Below, in pieces: positions 12,444 to 23,594 of a stretch of 64,000 nt of DNA; within the stretch, counting starts at the first letter, position 1, and each line of letters opens with the position of its first letter. The stretch comes from Buchnera aphidicola (Rhopalosiphum padi). GTDB taxonomy: Bacteria > Pseudomonadota > Gammaproteobacteria > Enterobacterales > Enterobacteriaceae. The DNA lies in NCBI RefSeq assembly GCF_005080845.1, contig NZ_CP034858.1, forward strand, positions 558,001 to 622,000. The letters are read 5' to 3'. A program made the translations under genes and the position numbers. The notes below the pieces were generated by a model. It was not told the origin of the DNA. It saw only the letters and a list, made by a program, of their open reading frames with translations, and searched no databases.

Positions 12444-13658
12444 CTACAAACATTTTTCTAGAGCACGATAAAAACGCTTCATACCTTCAACAATATCACG
12501 TTTACTAATAATTAATGAAGGAGCTAATCGAATAACATTTTTACCTGCAGTTAAAACAATGACACCTTCTAAAAATAAAGAATTTAAAATATCATATATT
12601 TTTTCAGAAAACTCTGGTCTTAATACAATACCAATAAGCAACCCTTTTCCTCGTATTTCTGTGAATAATTCAAAACGTTTATTAATAAAATGTAATTCAG
12701 AAATAATTTTTTCTGATTTTTTTTCTACACCTGATAAAATTTTTTTTGTATTAACAATGTCAATAACAGATTCTGCAACAGAACAAGCAAGAGGGTTTCC
12801 TCCATATGTAGTACCATGAATACCAGGTTTCATTACAGATGCAATTTGATTTGTTGTTAACATTGCACTTATTGGAAAACCACCACCTAACGACTTTGCA
12901 ATAGTTAAAATATCAGGTTGTACTTCATAATATTCATATGAATATAACTTACCAGTTCTACCTATTCCAGTTTGGATTTCATCAAAAATTAAAAGTGCAT
13001 TATATTTACAACAAAGATCTCTAACTTCTTTAACAAAAGAAACATCTGCTGGTATAATTCCTCCTTCCCCCTGAATAAGTTCCATAACTACAGCAGAAGT
13101 ATTTTCATCAATCATATCTTTAACAGTATCAATTTTATTAAATTTAGCATGCATAATTGCTGGAGGTTTTGGTCCAAAAAAATCAGAATATTTTGATTGT
13201 CCACCTACAGAAACAGTAAAAAAAGTTCGTCCATGAAATGAATTATAAAAAGATATAATTTTATTTTTTTTTGAATTATATATTTTAGATGAATAATAAC
13301 GAGCTAATTTAAACGCTGCTTCATTTGCTTCAGCACCTGAATTCGCAAAAAAAACACGAGATGCAAAACTCGATGAAATTAATTTATCGGCTAAACGTAA
13401 AGCTGGTTCATTTGTAAAAACATTACTAATATGCCATAATTTTTTACTTTGTTGATTTAAAACTTTATTTAATACGGGATGACAATGACCTAACGATGTC
13501 ACCGCAATTCCACCTGAAAAATCAATATATTCCTTTCCTTTTTGATCCCAAATACGACTACCTTTTCCTTTAACTGGAATAAAAAATGCTGGATTATAAA
13601 CAGGTAAAATTAATTGATTAAAACTATCTCGCGTAATTAATTTTATTTTTTTTATCAT
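12444..13658 (-). CDS. argD: Acetylornithine/succinyldiaminopimelate aminotransferase
   Basis: PLP-dependent aminotransferase for arginine synthesis; in E. coli it also transaminates in lysine/diaminopimelate synthesis, two amino-acid products relevant to the host. The 404 residues begin MIKKIKLITRDSFNQLILPV, chosen because it matches the E. coli start and has AGGA upstream; an ATG 39 bases further up would add a poorly conserved extension. Motifs: SGGIAVTSLGHCHP, FANSGAEANEAAFKLAR (about 105-121) and the PLP lysine in AKSLGGGFPISAM. Convergent with slyX. Confidence 0.95.
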   Translation of the reverse strand: MIKKIKLITRDSFNQLILPVYNPAFFIPVKGKGSRIWDQKGKEYIDFSGGIAVTSLGHCHPVLNKVLNQQSKKLWHISNVFTNEPALRLADKLISSSFASRVFFANSGAEANEAAFKLARYYSSKIYNSKKNKIISFYNSFHGRTFFTVSVGGQSKYSDFFGPKPPAIMHAKFNKIDTVKDMIDENTSAVVMELIQGEGGIIPADVSFVKEVRDLCCKYNALLIFDEIQTGIGRTGKLYSYEYYEVQPDILTIAKSLGGGFPISAMLTTNQIASVMKPGIHGTTYGGNPLACSVAESVIDIVNTKKILSGVEKKSEKIISELHFINKRFELFTEIRGKGLLIGIVLRPEFSEKIYDILNSLFLEGVIVLTAGKNVIRLAPSLIISKRDIVEGMKRFYRALEKCL

Positions 13659-13923
13659 TAATTTTCCTAAAACATATTTGCTAAAATAATAAAACATTTT
13701 ACAGCTAAAACAGATAAACTGATAAAATTAAAATATACATTATATTTTATTAAATTTAAACTTATTTTATTAACAAACTTAAAAACATCAAAACAAATTT
13801 TATTAAAGTAAAAAACTATTTTACATTTTAACATCTTGATACAATAATTTTAATAATTACCAATAAGATATTTTAAATAAAACATCTTAAAATTTTAATT
13901 TTTATAATAAAAAAGGTAAAAAA

Positions 13924-15087
13924 ATGAAAAATATCAACCAAATAAAACTTACATGGATTAGTTTTTTTTCATACGCTTTCACAGGTGCGTTAATTGTTGT
14001 TACTGGAATGATAATGGGGGATATTGCCAATTATTTTAGTTTATCTGTATCACAAATGAGTAATATTTTTACTTTTTTAAATGCAGGTATTTTAATATCA
14101 ATTTTTTTAAATTCTTGGCTAATGGATATTATATCAATAAAAAAACAATTGATATTTGGTTTTTTATTTTCAATATTAGCTATAATAGGTATAGTATTCT
14201 CAAGTAATATACTTGTGTTTTCTATAAACATATTTATACTTGGTTTAGTCAGTGGAATAACTATGTCACTTGGTACTTTCATTATTACGTATTTATATTC
14301 AGGTGAAAAAAGAGGATCAAAATTGTTAATTACTGATTCTTTTTTTAGCATGTCTGGAATGATATTTCCGATTATTTCCGCATACCTATTAGAAAAAAAT
14401 TTTTTATGGTATTGGATTTATGTATTTATAGGAATTATTTATTTCCTTATTTTTATTTTAACAATAAAATCACAATTTCCAATATTAGAAGAAAAAACAA
14501 AAAATCACGATAATATTAAAAAATTTAATATAAATATAATTTTATTATCTATTTCAGCTTTGTTATATATTTTAGGACAATTAAGTTTTATTTCTTGGGT
14601 TCCACAATATGCTACTGAAATCATAAATATCAATATCAAAAAAACTGGTACTTTAGTAAGTAATTTTTGGATGGCATATATGATTGGTATGTGGTGTTTT
14701 AGTTTTATAATTAAATTTTTTAATTTACAACGTATGTTTATTTTTTTAACAGGTGTTTCTTCAATACTTATGTACTGTTTTATTTATAGTAAAAGTTACT
14801 CCGCACTAAAATATACCATTATTAGTTTAGGGTTTTTTTCTAGTGCAATTTACACTATTATTATAACATTAGCATCATTAGAAACTAAAAAACCATCTGC
14901 GAAATTGATTAATTTAATTTTATTTTTTGGAACCATTGGAACACTATTAACATTTGTCATCACTAGTCCAATTGTTGCAAAAAAAGGATTATATGCAACT
15001 TTAATTTTTTCAAATATATTGTATGGAATAGTTTTTTTACTATCTTTTGTGATTTTGAGTAGTAGTAAAAATAAATACTATTTTTAA
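13924..15087 (+). CDS. tsgA: Major facilitator superfamily transporter TsgA
   Basis: A 387-residue polytopic inner-membrane protein with about 12 hydrophobic segments, very similar to E. coli TsgA (YhfC, 393 residues): N-terminus IKLTWISFFSYAFTGALIVVTG, signature LGLVSGITMSLGTFIITYLYSG and KRGSKLLITDSFFSMSGMIFP. Substrate is unknown; in other enterics the name comes from tellurite/selenite phenotypes. It is one of few secondary transporters kept in Buchnera. AAAAGG precedes the ATG. Convergent with trpS. Confidence 0.94.
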   Translation: MKNINQIKLTWISFFSYAFTGALIVVTGMIMGDIANYFSLSVSQMSNIFTFLNAGILISIFLNSWLMDIISIKKQLIFGFLFSILAIIGIVFSSNILVFSINIFILGLVSGITMSLGTFIITYLYSGEKRGSKLLITDSFFSMSGMIFPIISAYLLEKNFLWYWIYVFIGIIYFLIFILTIKSQFPILEEKTKNHDNIKKFNINIILLSISALLYILGQLSFISWVPQYATEIININIKKTGTLVSNFWMAYMIGMWCFSFIIKFFNLQRMFIFLTGVSSILMYCFIYSKSYSALKYTIISLGFFSSAIYTIIITLASLETKKPSAKLINLILFFGTIGTLLTFVITSPIVAKKGLYATLIFSNILYGIVFLLSFVILSSSKNKYYF

Positions 15088-15116
15088 AAACTATTATCAT
15101 TAAATAGTTATATTTT

Positions 15117-15159
15117 TTTAAATAAACTAGAATAAATAATGACTTCTGGTTTATTTAAA
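15117..15159. terminator. Bidirectional terminator between tsgA and trpS
   Basis: Inverted repeat with 16-base arms (15117-15132 and 15144-15159), one G-T pair and an 11-base loop, located in the short gap between the convergent tsgA and trpS genes. The core is TTTAAATAAAC pairing with GTTTATTTAAA, extended by AGAA/TTCT. The flanking U tracts are short, so strength is uncertain, but location and stem length fit shared termination. Confidence 0.55.
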
Positions 15160-15162
15160 TAA

Positions 15163-16173
15163 CTAATCTAGACCTATAGCAGAAGATACACGTTTTAAAA
15201 ATTTTTCAGATTTTAATCTCGCTTTAATTGCTCCTTCTTTAGCTATTTTTTTTAAATAAGATTCGTCGTTTCGATAATCTAAGTAAGATTTTTGCAATTT
15301 ATATAAAAATTTAGATACATTGTCAAAAATAATATTTTTAAATTCACTGTACATTATGCCGTCTAATTCTTTTTCCAAGATAGAAATGTTTTTGTTTGTA
15401 ATAGCAGAAAGAATTTCTAATAAATTTGAAATACCTGGTTTTTTTTTTATATCATAGTATATTTTAGGTGGTGTTTCTGAATCTGTAACAGCGTTTTTTA
15501 TTTTTAAAAAAACTGATGAAATATCTTCTAATAAAAAAATTACATTATTTTTAATAGTATCTGATTTAGACATTTTTTTTGTAGGATCTAATAAAGACAT
15601 AATTTTAGATCCATTTTTAGTAATTAATGAATCAGGTAAGGTAAATATGTCTCCATATAAAAGATTAAAACGATTAGCAATATTACGAGTTAATTCTAAA
15701 TGCTGTTTCTGATCTTTTCCTACTGGTACTAAATTCGTTTGATATAATAAAATATCTGATGACATTAATAGAGGATAATTAAATAATCCAATATTTATAT
15801 TTTCAACACAATTTTCTTCTATTTTTCTTTTATTTTTAAATTGTGTCATTCTAGATAATTCACCAAATTGGCTAAAACAACTTAAAATCCAATGTAATTG
15901 ACTATGTTGATAAACATGTGACTGAATAAAAATAATACTTTTTGTCGGATTCACTCCACAGGCTAAATATAATGCTAATGTATCTAATACTGATTTTTTT
16001 AAAAAAAAATTTTTATTTAATGTAGTTAAAGAATGTAAGTCAGCAATACAGTATAAACATTCATAATTATCTTGAAATGAAGACCAATGACGCATTGTTC
16101 CTATATAGTTTCCAATACTTAAATTACCTGAAGGTTGTACAGCACTGAATAATATTGGTTTAGAGTTAATCAT
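15163..16173 (-). CDS. trpS: Tryptophanyl-tRNA synthetase
   Basis: Class I synthetase charging tRNA-Trp. 336 residues from the ATG at 16171-16173, whose product MINSKPILFSAVQPSGNLSIGNYIGTMR aligns with the family start and has AGGATC upstream; the longer form adding 11 residues lacks support. HIGH-type signature appears as PSGNLSIGNYIG and KMSKS is present (about residues 198-202). In E. coli gph lies between rpe and trpS; it is absent here. Confidence 0.95.
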   Translation of the reverse strand: MINSKPILFSAVQPSGNLSIGNYIGTMRHWSSFQDNYECLYCIADLHSLTTLNKNFFLKKSVLDTLALYLACGVNPTKSIIFIQSHVYQHSQLHWILSCFSQFGELSRMTQFKNKRKIEENCVENINIGLFNYPLLMSSDILLYQTNLVPVGKDQKQHLELTRNIANRFNLLYGDIFTLPDSLITKNGSKIMSLLDPTKKMSKSDTIKNNVIFLLEDISSVFLKIKNAVTDSETPPKIYYDIKKKPGISNLLEILSAITNKNISILEKELDGIMYSEFKNIIFDNVSKFLYKLQKSYLDYRNDESYLKKIAKEGAIKARLKSEKFLKRVSSAIGLD

Positions 16174-16202
16174 ATTAAATGATCCTAAGGTATATAAAAA
16201 TA

Positions 16203-16889
16203 TCAATGAATAGAAGTTGAATAAACATGTTTTAATTCTTCACGTATCTTTTTTATGATAATATCATAATTAGAATATCCAAAAAGTCCTGAACCAATCA
16301 CAAAAACATTAGCTCCTGAAAAAGCTATCTCAGAAATGTTTTCTAATTTAACTCCTCCATCAACTTCTAGAAGAATGTTAGATGAATTTAACTCAATTTT
16401 TTTGCGAACTTCACGTAATTTTTTGAATGAAGATGGTAAAAATGATTGATTACCAAAACCAGGATTTACTGACATTAATAAAATTAAATCTAATTTTTCC
16501 ATTACATAATCAAGAAAATTAAGAGAAGTGGCCGGATTAAAAGCTAAACCTGCTTTACATCCGCACTCCTTAATTAAATTTAAAGTACGATCAATATGAT
16601 CTGTCGCCTCTGGATGAAAAGTAATAAAATCTGCTCCAGCTTCAGCAAATTGAGGAATTAAATTATCTACTGGTTTTACCATCAAGTGTACATCAATAGG
16701 TACAGTAATGTTATAATTTCGTAAAGCTTTTAAAATCATAGGACCCATTGTTAAATTTGGAACATAATGATTATCCATTACATCAAAATGTATCCAATCA
16801 CTACCTGCATCTATAACTTTTTTTGCATCTTCTCCTAAACGAGCGAAATCAGCAGATAAAATTGAAGGCGCTAAAAAAAACTTTTTCAT
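16203..16889 (-). CDS. rpe: Ribulose-phosphate 3-epimerase
   Basis: TIM-barrel enzyme of the pentose phosphate pathway interconverting ribulose-5-phosphate and xylulose-5-phosphate. From the ATG at 16887-16889 it is 228 residues (E. coli 225), starting [21 protein letters not shown]. Metal and catalytic motifs: [40 protein letters not shown] and LEVDGGV. An in-frame ATG nine bases upstream (MTK) is also possible. The downstream gap to aroB is 623 bases where E. coli has damX and dam. Confidence 0.94.
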   Translation of the reverse strand: MKKFFLAPSILSADFARLGEDAKKVIDAGSDWIHFDVMDNHYVPNLTMGPMILKALRNYNITVPIDVHLMVKPVDNLIPQFAEAGADFITFHPEATDHIDRTLNLIKECGCKAGLAFNPATSLNFLDYVMEKLDLILLMSVNPGFGNQSFLPSSFKKLREVRKKIELNSSNILLEVDGGVKLENISEIAFSGANVFVIGSGLFGYSNYDIIIKKIREELKHVYSTSIH

Positions 16890-17512
16890 CTTAGTCATCC
16901 CATATTTGATTGAAATAATTTTATAAAAAATAGACAAAACAAATTTTAAATAAAAAAAATTATTAGTTAATTTTAATATTTCTTTTATTTTTCATAATAA
17001 AAATTAAAAAAATATAATAATATTATTGACATTTTTTTTGCATGAAAAACGCATTGATTGACGATATTTTAATTAAATATTAAACAGGGAATATATTTTT
17101 TAAGACATACTAAATTTTTATATTTAGTAAGAAGTAAAGTTATTAATACAATATTTTATAAAATTTTTTTTAATATTAAAAGTTAGTTTGATAAAAAAAT
17201 AATACTCTAATTATTATCAAAAAAACTTTTAAAAAAATGTATATTAAATTTAATTAAGTTAAACTTTTAAATAAAAATTATTTTCATCTATCAACATTTA
17301 TTTTTTTAAATATTAATAAAAAACTGAAAAATTAAATTTAATCTGTACAAAAGAAAACATTTTTAAAAAAGAATATAGTTTAGAAGAAAAATTGTAATAT
17401 GTAATTAAACTTCAAAACTATATAAAATGAAAAACCTAAATTTTTATTTTAAAAAAAAACTTATAAAGTTATAATTATAATAAATAATTTTTAATCCCAA
17501 ATATTAAAAATT
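16890..17512. other. Non-coding region at the former dam/damX site
   Basis: A 623-base A+T-rich stretch between rpe and aroB with no open frame above about 60 codons and no detectable similarity to Dam or DamX. It contains one small hairpin (TACTAAAT at 17108-17115 with ATTTAGTA at 17122-17129). In E. coli this interval carries damX and dam, so I read it as an eroded deletion site plus the rpe promoter. Confidence 0.6.
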
Positions 17513-18595
17513 TTATTGAGAATCTTTAATTGCACTTAAAATAATATTTTTGTCTATTCCAGAATAAATTTCAGCTTTTCCAATAGAAACCGGAAGAACT
17601 AACCTCATTTCTCCAGACATAACTTTTTTATCTCTTATCATATATGGTAAATATGAAGCGGCAGACATATTTTTAGGTGCTTTAATAGGTAATCCTGTTT
17701 TTTTTAATAAAGACAATATTCTTTTATAATCTGTTTTTTTTAAACATCCTATTAATTCTGATGTACGAGATGCCATGACCATTCCTACTGAAATTGCTTC
17801 ACCATGTAACCAATTACCGTAGCCTGCATGAGCTTCAATAGCATGACCATATGTATGCCCAAAATTTAACAATGCTCTAAAATTATTTTCTCTTTCGTCA
17901 AGAGAAATTATTTTTGCTTTTAATTCACAACACTTTTTAATACAATAAGACATTAATTCATGATTCAACAATAATAAATTTTCAATATTTTCTTCTAACC
18001 AATTAAAAAAATTTGCATCAAAAATAACAGCGTATTTAATAACTTCTGCCATACCAGAAACCAATTCATTATACGGAAGAGTTTTTAAAAAATCGATATC
18101 AATAATAACAGAAGAAGGTTGCCAAAACGAGCCTACCATGTTTTTACCAAGCAAATGATTGACTCCGGTTTTTCCACCAACAGAAGCATCTACTTGAGAC
18201 AAAAGAGTAGTCGGAATTTGAATAAATCGTACACCTCTCTGGTAAATAGATGCCGAAAATCCAGTTAGATCACCTATTACTCCTCCACCTAATGCAATCA
18301 AAGTTGTATCACGGGAATGTTTTTTTTCTAATAGAGCAGAAATTATTACTTCCATTTCATTTAATGTCTTAAATTGTTCTCCATCTGAAAGAATAACTTG
18401 ATCTATTTTTATGCCGGATTTTCTTAAATGAAAGAATACCTTATCTTTAAAAAGATTAGCTAATGTTTTATTTGTGATTAACATAGCTTGGTTTCCAGGA
18501 TTTAAAGGCCAAAAGATATTATCTTCCTGAATAATACCAGATCCGATATTAATCGGATAGCTACGTTTTCCTAAAACAACTTTTAATTGTTCCAT
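17513..18595 (-). CDS. aroB: 3-dehydroquinate synthase
   Basis: Second step of the shikimate pathway, NAD- and metal-dependent cyclisation of DAHP; needed for the aromatic amino acids Buchnera supplies to its host. 360 residues (E. coli 362). NAD-binding loop [21 protein letters not shown] (about 100-120), [19 protein letters not shown], and metal ligand segments [15 protein letters not shown] and [10 protein letters not shown] are all present. It lies 41 bases downstream of aroK, probably one transcript. Confidence 0.96.
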   Translation of the reverse strand: MEQLKVVLGKRSYPINIGSGIIQEDNIFWPLNPGNQAMLITNKTLANLFKDKVFFHLRKSGIKIDQVILSDGEQFKTLNEMEVIISALLEKKHSRDTTLIALGGGVIGDLTGFSASIYQRGVRFIQIPTTLLSQVDASVGGKTGVNHLLGKNMVGSFWQPSSVIIDIDFLKTLPYNELVSGMAEVIKYAVIFDANFFNWLEENIENLLLLNHELMSYCIKKCCELKAKIISLDERENNFRALLNFGHTYGHAIEAHAGYGNWLHGEAISVGMVMASRTSELIGCLKKTDYKRILSLLKKTGLPIKAPKNMSAASYLPYMIRDKKVMSGEMRLVLPVSIGKAEIYSGIDKNIILSAIKDSQ

Positions 18596-18636
18596 AATTT
18601 TTTATACTCTATAAGCATTTTATTTAAATAATCTCA

Positions 18637-19158
18637 CTATATTTTTTCTAATAAATGAATAATACTATATGCAACAGATTTAGCACTTTGATTATCAGTT
18701 TGAATTTTAAAATCTGCTATTTCTTCATATAATGGATTTCTTTCATGAGCTAAATTTTCTAATACAATACGATTTGAAATGTTAGATTGTAATAATGGTC
18801 TTTTTTTATCTCTTTTTGTACGTGATAACTGTTTTTCAACAGTAGTTTCTAAATATATAACAATCCCACGAGCAGATAAAATATTACGATTTTCTTTGAA
18901 TTTTACTGAACCTCCACCGGTAGCAAGAACAATACCTTGTTTTTTTGTAAGTTCATCAATAATTTTTACTTCTCTTTGACGAAAACCGTTTTCACCTTCA
19001 ACATCGAAGACCCAACTTATATTAGCTCCAGTACGCTTCTCAATTTCTTGATCAGAATCAAAAAATTCCATATTAAGTTGTTGAGACAACTGACGACCAA
19101 TAGTACTTTTACCAGCTCCCATAGGTCCAATTAAAAAAATATTTCGTTTTTCTGCCAT
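18637..19158 (-). CDS. aroK: Shikimate kinase I
   Basis: Phosphorylates shikimate to shikimate-3-phosphate using ATP. The 173 residues equal E. coli AroK in length. P-loop [12 protein letters not shown] (about 11-22), the [18 protein letters not shown] substrate/metal loop, the VLATGGGSV motif (about 77-85) and the lid region [10 protein letters not shown] are visible. Leads the aroK-aroB pair; E. coli hof genes upstream are absent. Confidence 0.96.
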   Translation of the reverse strand: MAEKRNIFLIGPMGAGKSTIGRQLSQQLNMEFFDSDQEIEKRTGANISWVFDVEGENGFRQREVKIIDELTKKQGIVLATGGGSVKFKENRNILSARGIVIYLETTVEKQLSRTKRDKKRPLLQSNISNRIVLENLAHERNPLYEEIADFKIQTDNQSAKSVAYSIIHLLEKI

Positions 19159-19665
19159 ATTTTTATTACTAAGATAATTCGTTAATAACAGTAATGCTTA
19201 GCAAATTTTGCTAGCAAGACATAAAAAACGCTAAAAATAGAATAAACTAAATTTTATATAAATATTCTAAATTAACGACAATTATATATTTAAAAATAGG
19301 AATATTATTGGTTTTTCATTAAAAAATATGATCCTTGTATGAAAAAAGAATTGTTTAAAAAAATTTTTTATTATTTTAAATAATTTCTTATAATACTTTT
19401 ATCAGAAAAATTGAAACATAATACATGTTTTAAAAACTTATTTTTAAAATTTTTATGTGATAAAATTTTTTTTAAAGTAAAACTATTATTCTATCAGAGT
19501 AAACCTTATTTTTTCCATAATTTATTTATTATTTTAATACAAATATTATTTTTGAAAATTTTCAATAAATTTAATACTTTAATTAAAAAACTTGACGTAA
19601 TTTATTTTTTAAGTTTAAATAGATTTTTACATAAAAAAATTTTAAAAATTCTTTAAATCTTAAAA
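19159..19665. other. Non-coding region between aroK and tRNA-Ser
   Basis: A 507-base A+T-rich gap. The only frame of note (81 codons, 19411-19656) has low complexity, no recognisable similarity and no ribosome site, so I treat it as chance. The right part should carry the tRNA-Ser promoter and the left part the aroK promoter on the opposite strand, but no convincing hexamer pairs stand out. Confidence 0.55.
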
Positions 19666-19750
19666 GGTGAGATGTCCGAGAGGCTTAAGGAACACGCCTG
19701 GAAAGCGTGTATATGGAAACGTATCAAGGGTTCGAATCCCTTTCTCACCA
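19666..19750 (+). tRNA. tRNA-Ser (GGA)
   Basis: An 85-base class II tRNA with acceptor arms GGTGAGA and TCTCACC, a long variable arm, T-arm GGTTCGAATCC and anticodon GGA in the loop CTGGAAA, reading UCC and UCU. It is nearly identical to E. coli serW. CCA is not encoded. The discriminator base is A where E. coli tRNA-Ser has G73. Confidence 0.97.
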
Positions 19751-19844
19751 AAAAAAATATAAAAAAATATATAATTATAAATAAAACTTTAATTTTAAAA
19801 ATTATATATTCTTTTACATGATCAAATCTGTTTTATATTTTTTT

Positions 19845-20555
19845 TTAAAGAAGCAAAGTAGTTTCTAAAGAAAGAGTAATCATATTATGAAAACTAGACT
19901 CTCTATCTTTTGGTGATACTGCTTCTTTTTTAGTGATATGATCAGAAACAGTGCAAATTGATAATGCTTGAGCTTTTAATTCAGAGGCAACTGAATATAT
20001 ACCAGCAGTCTCCATATCTATTCCAATGATGTTATATTTTTTTAAAATTTTCAACATATCTTCATTTTCACTATAAAATGAATCTGTCGTAAAAAAATTA
20101 CCAATATGAACTTTAAAATTCATTTTTTTAGCTGTTACAAAAGCATGAAAAATCATTTTAAAATCTGCAATTGCAGCATAATCATGATTATTAAAACGTA
20201 TTCTGTTAACTTTTGAATCTGTAGAAGCACCCATACTAATAACGATATCACGCAATTTTATATTATTCTGAAGAGTACCACAAGTTCCTACGCGAATAAT
20301 TTTTTTTACATTATATTCTGATATTAACTCTCTTACGTAAAGAGATGCAGAGGGTATTCCCATACCATGACTCATAATGGAAATTTTTTTACTTTTATAA
20401 TATCCTGTATATGCCAGCATTAATCGAGTATCATTAATTTGAATTGCATCTTTTAAATAATTTTCAGCAATATATTTGGCTCTTATTGGATCACCAGGCA
20501 TCAAAACTATATCTGAAAAAGAATTTTTTTCACTTTTAATATGCAGTGTAGGCAC
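19845..20555 (-). CDS. deoD: Purine nucleoside phosphorylase
   Basis: Phosphorolysis of purine (deoxy)nucleosides. 236 residues (E. coli 239). N-terminus MPTLHIKSEKNSFSDIVLMPGDPIRAKYIAE includes the phosphate-binding GDPIR; VRELISEYNVKKIIRVGTCGTL and GIDMETAGIYSVA (ribose binding) follow, and SDHITKKEA holds the catalytic Asp. It is 33 bases downstream of deoB, forming a deoBD remnant of the deoCABD operon. Confidence 0.95.
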   Translation of the reverse strand: MPTLHIKSEKNSFSDIVLMPGDPIRAKYIAENYLKDAIQINDTRLMLAYTGYYKSKKISIMSHGMGIPSASLYVRELISEYNVKKIIRVGTCGTLQNNIKLRDIVISMGASTDSKVNRIRFNNHDYAAIADFKMIFHAFVTAKKMNFKVHIGNFFTTDSFYSENEDMLKILKKYNIIGIDMETAGIYSVASELKAQALSICTVSDHITKKEAVSPKDRESSFHNMITLSLETTLLL

Positions 20556-20588
20556 TATTTTTTTTCCTTATTTTAATAAATAATTTTT

Positions 20589-21818
20589 TTAAAACATGCT
20601 TTTACCATATTTCATATCAGATAATGAAAAATGTTTTGCAATAGTTTGTCCTATATCAGAAAAGGTATCTCGATAACCTAAAAAATTTATTTTTTTACCT
20701 GGAGCATATATTAATATAGGAATATTTTCTCTCGTATGATCTGTTCCTTTCCAAGTAGGATCACATCCATGATCTGCAGTTAAAATAAATAAATCTTTCT
20801 CTTTAACTAAATTAATCATTTCAGATAATTTACTATCAAAAAATTCTAACCCCTTAGCATATCCTGAAACATCACGACGATGACCCCAAACAGAATCAAA
20901 ATCTACAAAATTAGTGAATATAACAGTATTATTCTTTGCTAATTTCATCTGATCAATAGTACTATTACATAATTCATATAAACCAGTGGATTTAATACTT
21001 TTACTTATTCCAACTCCTGCATAAATATCTGAAATTTTCCCTATCGCAATGACTGTACCTTTTTTCTCTTGTATTAATTTTTCCATAAAAGTAATAGAAG
21101 GAGGTTGCATTGAAAGATCGCGTCTGTTTCCAGTTCTATTAAAGTTTAGTTTATTAGTTCCAATAAAAGGTCTAGCTATAACACGTGCTACTTTATATTT
21201 ATTTTTATCAAGTATCGTACGAACAGTTTCACATATTTTATAAAGATTTGACAAACCAAATTTAACTTCATGGCATGCTATTTGAAATACAGAATCAGAT
21301 GAAGTATAAAAAATAGGCTTTCCTGTTTTAATATGTTCTTTACCTAAATTTTTTATTATTTCTGTACCTGATGCATGACAGTTACCAAGAATACCAGGTA
21401 ATTTTAATTTTTTTATTATTTTGTTAATTAATGATAAGGGAAAAGAATGATCTTTTTTTGTAAAGTAATGCCAATCTTTTAAAAAAGGAGCTCCAGCAAT
21501 TTCCCAGTGTCCAGAAGTAGTATCTTTTCCAGAAGAAATTTCGCTAGCATAACCATAACTAGCAATAATATTAACATCTTCTTTTTGATTAAATCCTAAT
21601 GGATATTTTCCTGTAGAAGATTGATATGATTTAACTATTCCTAACTTAGTTAAATTGGGAATATATAAAGAACCTTTTCTTCCTATATTAGCTTCATTCA
21701 AAAAACATTTTTCTGCTATATGTCCAAAAGTATCTGCGCCAACATCATTAAATTTATAAGCATCAAAACTTGAACCTATTCCAAAAGAATCTAAAATCAT
21801 TAAAAAAACGCGTTTCAT
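20589..21818 (-). CDS. deoB: Phosphopentomutase
   Basis: Interconverts (deoxy)ribose-1-phosphate and 5-phosphate; alkaline-phosphatase-like metalloenzyme. 409 residues (E. coli 407), start [20 protein letters not shown] with the first metal Asp, [14 protein letters not shown] holding the phospho-acceptor threonine (about residue 97), [16 protein letters not shown] and [21 protein letters not shown] metal ligands near the end. The partner deoD follows. Confidence 0.95.
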   Translation of the reverse strand: MKRVFLMILDSFGIGSSFDAYKFNDVGADTFGHIAEKCFLNEANIGRKGSLYIPNLTKLGIVKSYQSSTGKYPLGFNQKEDVNIIASYGYASEISSGKDTTSGHWEIAGAPFLKDWHYFTKKDHSFPLSLINKIIKKLKLPGILGNCHASGTEIIKNLGKEHIKTGKPIFYTSSDSVFQIACHEVKFGLSNLYKICETVRTILDKNKYKVARVIARPFIGTNKLNFNRTGNRRDLSMQPPSITFMEKLIQEKKGTVIAIGKISDIYAGVGISKSIKSTGLYELCNSTIDQMKLAKNNTVIFTNFVDFDSVWGHRRDVSGYAKGLEFFDSKLSEMINLVKEKDLFILTADHGCDPTWKGTDHTRENIPILIYAPGKKINFLGYRDTFSDIGQTIAKHFSLSDMKYGKSMF

Positions 21819-21847
21819 TATAAATACCTAAAATTAATAAAATATGT

Positions 21848-23446
21848 TTACTGTTCTCTTGTTTTGTCAAAAAAAATATTCTTATAAATGTTTTTTATTA
21901 TGTCTAAATTAGCTTTATTTGGTGCTAAATATATTAGTTGATTAGAACCATCTAACGCTAAACAAGATTTATTTTTGTTTAAAAAATCAGAAATAGATTT
22001 TTCTTTTTTTGATCTAATCCAACGTGCAAGAGCAATATTTACTGTTTCATACATTGCATCTATTTGATATTCAACCTTTAAACGTTCAATTACAACATCA
22101 AATTGTAATATTCCAATAGCACCTAAAATTAGACTATTGTTTGTTATAGGACAAAAAATTTGTATTGCACCTTCTTCTGATAATTGAAATAAACCTTTTT
22201 TTAATTTTTTTTGTTGTAATGGATTTTTTAAAAAAATACGACGAAATACTTCTGGAGCAAAACTTGGAATCCCAAGAAATTTAATTTCTTCTCCTTCTGT
22301 AAAAGTATCTCCAATTTTTATTGTGCCGTGATTATGTATTCCTATTACATCACCAGGATACGCGTTTTCTATAGAAAATCTATCTCCAGCTAAAAAGGAA
22401 AATGCATCAGAAACAATGATATCTTTTTTTATTCGTACATGTCTTAGTTTTATACCTTTTCTATACTGTCCAGAAACAATTCTCATAAAAGCCATTCGAT
22501 CACGATGTTTTAAATCCATATTTGCTTGAATTTTAAATATAAAACCTGTAAATTTTTTTTCTTCAGGTTCAACTTTTCGTATATTAGTACAACGATAAAC
22601 AGGAGAAGGAGCCCATTTTATTAAACTTTCTAGTACATGATTAATACCAAAATTACTTAATGCACTACCAAAAAAAACAGGAGTTACATCACCTTCTAAA
22701 AATTTTTTTTTACTAAATTCTGGATATACATGAGTAACTAATTTTAATTCTTCATGCCATTGTATATATAAATCTGTACCAATATGTTCTTTTAAAGAAA
22801 ATTCATTAAAAAAATCAGTAAGGGAGTTAGAATCAAAAAAATTAACTTTTTTAATAACATTTTTTTTATATAAACAAAACATTTTATCATAAATATGATA
22901 AACACCTTTAAAGTTTTTACCACAACTGATAGGCCAAGTTATTGGAATACAGCTTAAATTTAACTCTTTTTCTATTTCATCTAGAATTTCTATTGCTTCA
23001 CGACTATCACGATCTAATTTATTAATGAAAGTAATAATGGGAGTATTATGCAAACGACTAACATTCATTAATTTTTTTGTTCGATCTTCTATTCCTTTTG
23101 CGGCATCGATAACCAATAAACAGCAATCAACTGCAGTAAGAATTCGATATGTATCTTCTGAAAAATCTTCATGACCAGGAGTATCTAGTAAATTCATTAA
23201 AATATTTTTATATGTAAACTGCATAACTGATGTAGTAACAGAAATTCCGCGCTGCTTTTCAATGTTCATCCAATCTGACTTAGCATATTTTCCATTTCCT
23301 CTGGCTTTAATAGTTCCAGAAGTACGAATTACTTTTCCAAGTAATAACATTTTTTCTGTAACAGTTGTTTTACCTGCATCAGGATGAGAAATAATAGCAA
23401 AAGTACGTCTTTTACTTAATTCCAATTGATGATTTATATCAAACAT
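21848..23446 (-). CDS. prfC: Peptide chain release factor 3
   Basis: RF3 is a translational GTPase that recycles RF1/RF2 after termination. 532 residues (E. coli 529). G motifs in order: SHPDAGKTT (about 19-27), [38 protein letters not shown]. The C-terminal part retains [19 protein letters not shown]. In E. coli it is not essential, so its retention is notable but usual in Buchnera. Divergent from ansA across 241 bases. Confidence 0.95.
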   Translation of the reverse strand: MFDINHQLELSKRRTFAIISHPDAGKTTVTEKMLLLGKVIRTSGTIKARGNGKYAKSDWMNIEKQRGISVTTSVMQFTYKNILMNLLDTPGHEDFSEDTYRILTAVDCCLLVIDAAKGIEDRTKKLMNVSRLHNTPIITFINKLDRDSREAIEILDEIEKELNLSCIPITWPISCGKNFKGVYHIYDKMFCLYKKNVIKKVNFFDSNSLTDFFNEFSLKEHIGTDLYIQWHEELKLVTHVYPEFSKKKFLEGDVTPVFFGSALSNFGINHVLESLIKWAPSPVYRCTNIRKVEPEEKKFTGFIFKIQANMDLKHRDRMAFMRIVSGQYRKGIKLRHVRIKKDIIVSDAFSFLAGDRFSIENAYPGDVIGIHNHGTIKIGDTFTEGEEIKFLGIPSFAPEVFRRIFLKNPLQQKKLKKGLFQLSEEGAIQIFCPITNNSLILGAIGILQFDVVIERLKVEYQIDAMYETVNIALARWIRSKKEKSISDFLNKNKSCLALDGSNQLIYLAPNKANLDIIKNIYKNIFFDKTREQ

Positions 23447-23594
23447 ATATACTCATTTAAATTATTTTTCATTATTAAAAATTTTAGATATAAAAATAAA
23501 AATTATTTATTAAAAAATAAACATTCTGATTTTTTTTAAAAGTCTATGTTAGTTATCTTGATTTATTTAAAAAAAATAGTAATATTATACTAGA

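Noticed and set aside
17026-17031. Perfect TTGACA on the plus strand in the rpe-aroB gap
   Set aside because: No acceptable -10 hexamer at 16-18 bases and no plus-strand gene downstream.
19411-19656. 81-codon frame upstream of tRNA-Ser
   Set aside because: Low-complexity Phe/Leu/Lys composition, no ribosome site, no similarity to any family; expected by chance in A+T-rich DNA with few stops in one phase.
19766-19810. 11-base A+T stem between tRNA-Ser and deoD as terminator
   Set aside because: All A-T pairs with a 23-base loop; such matches arise easily at this composition.
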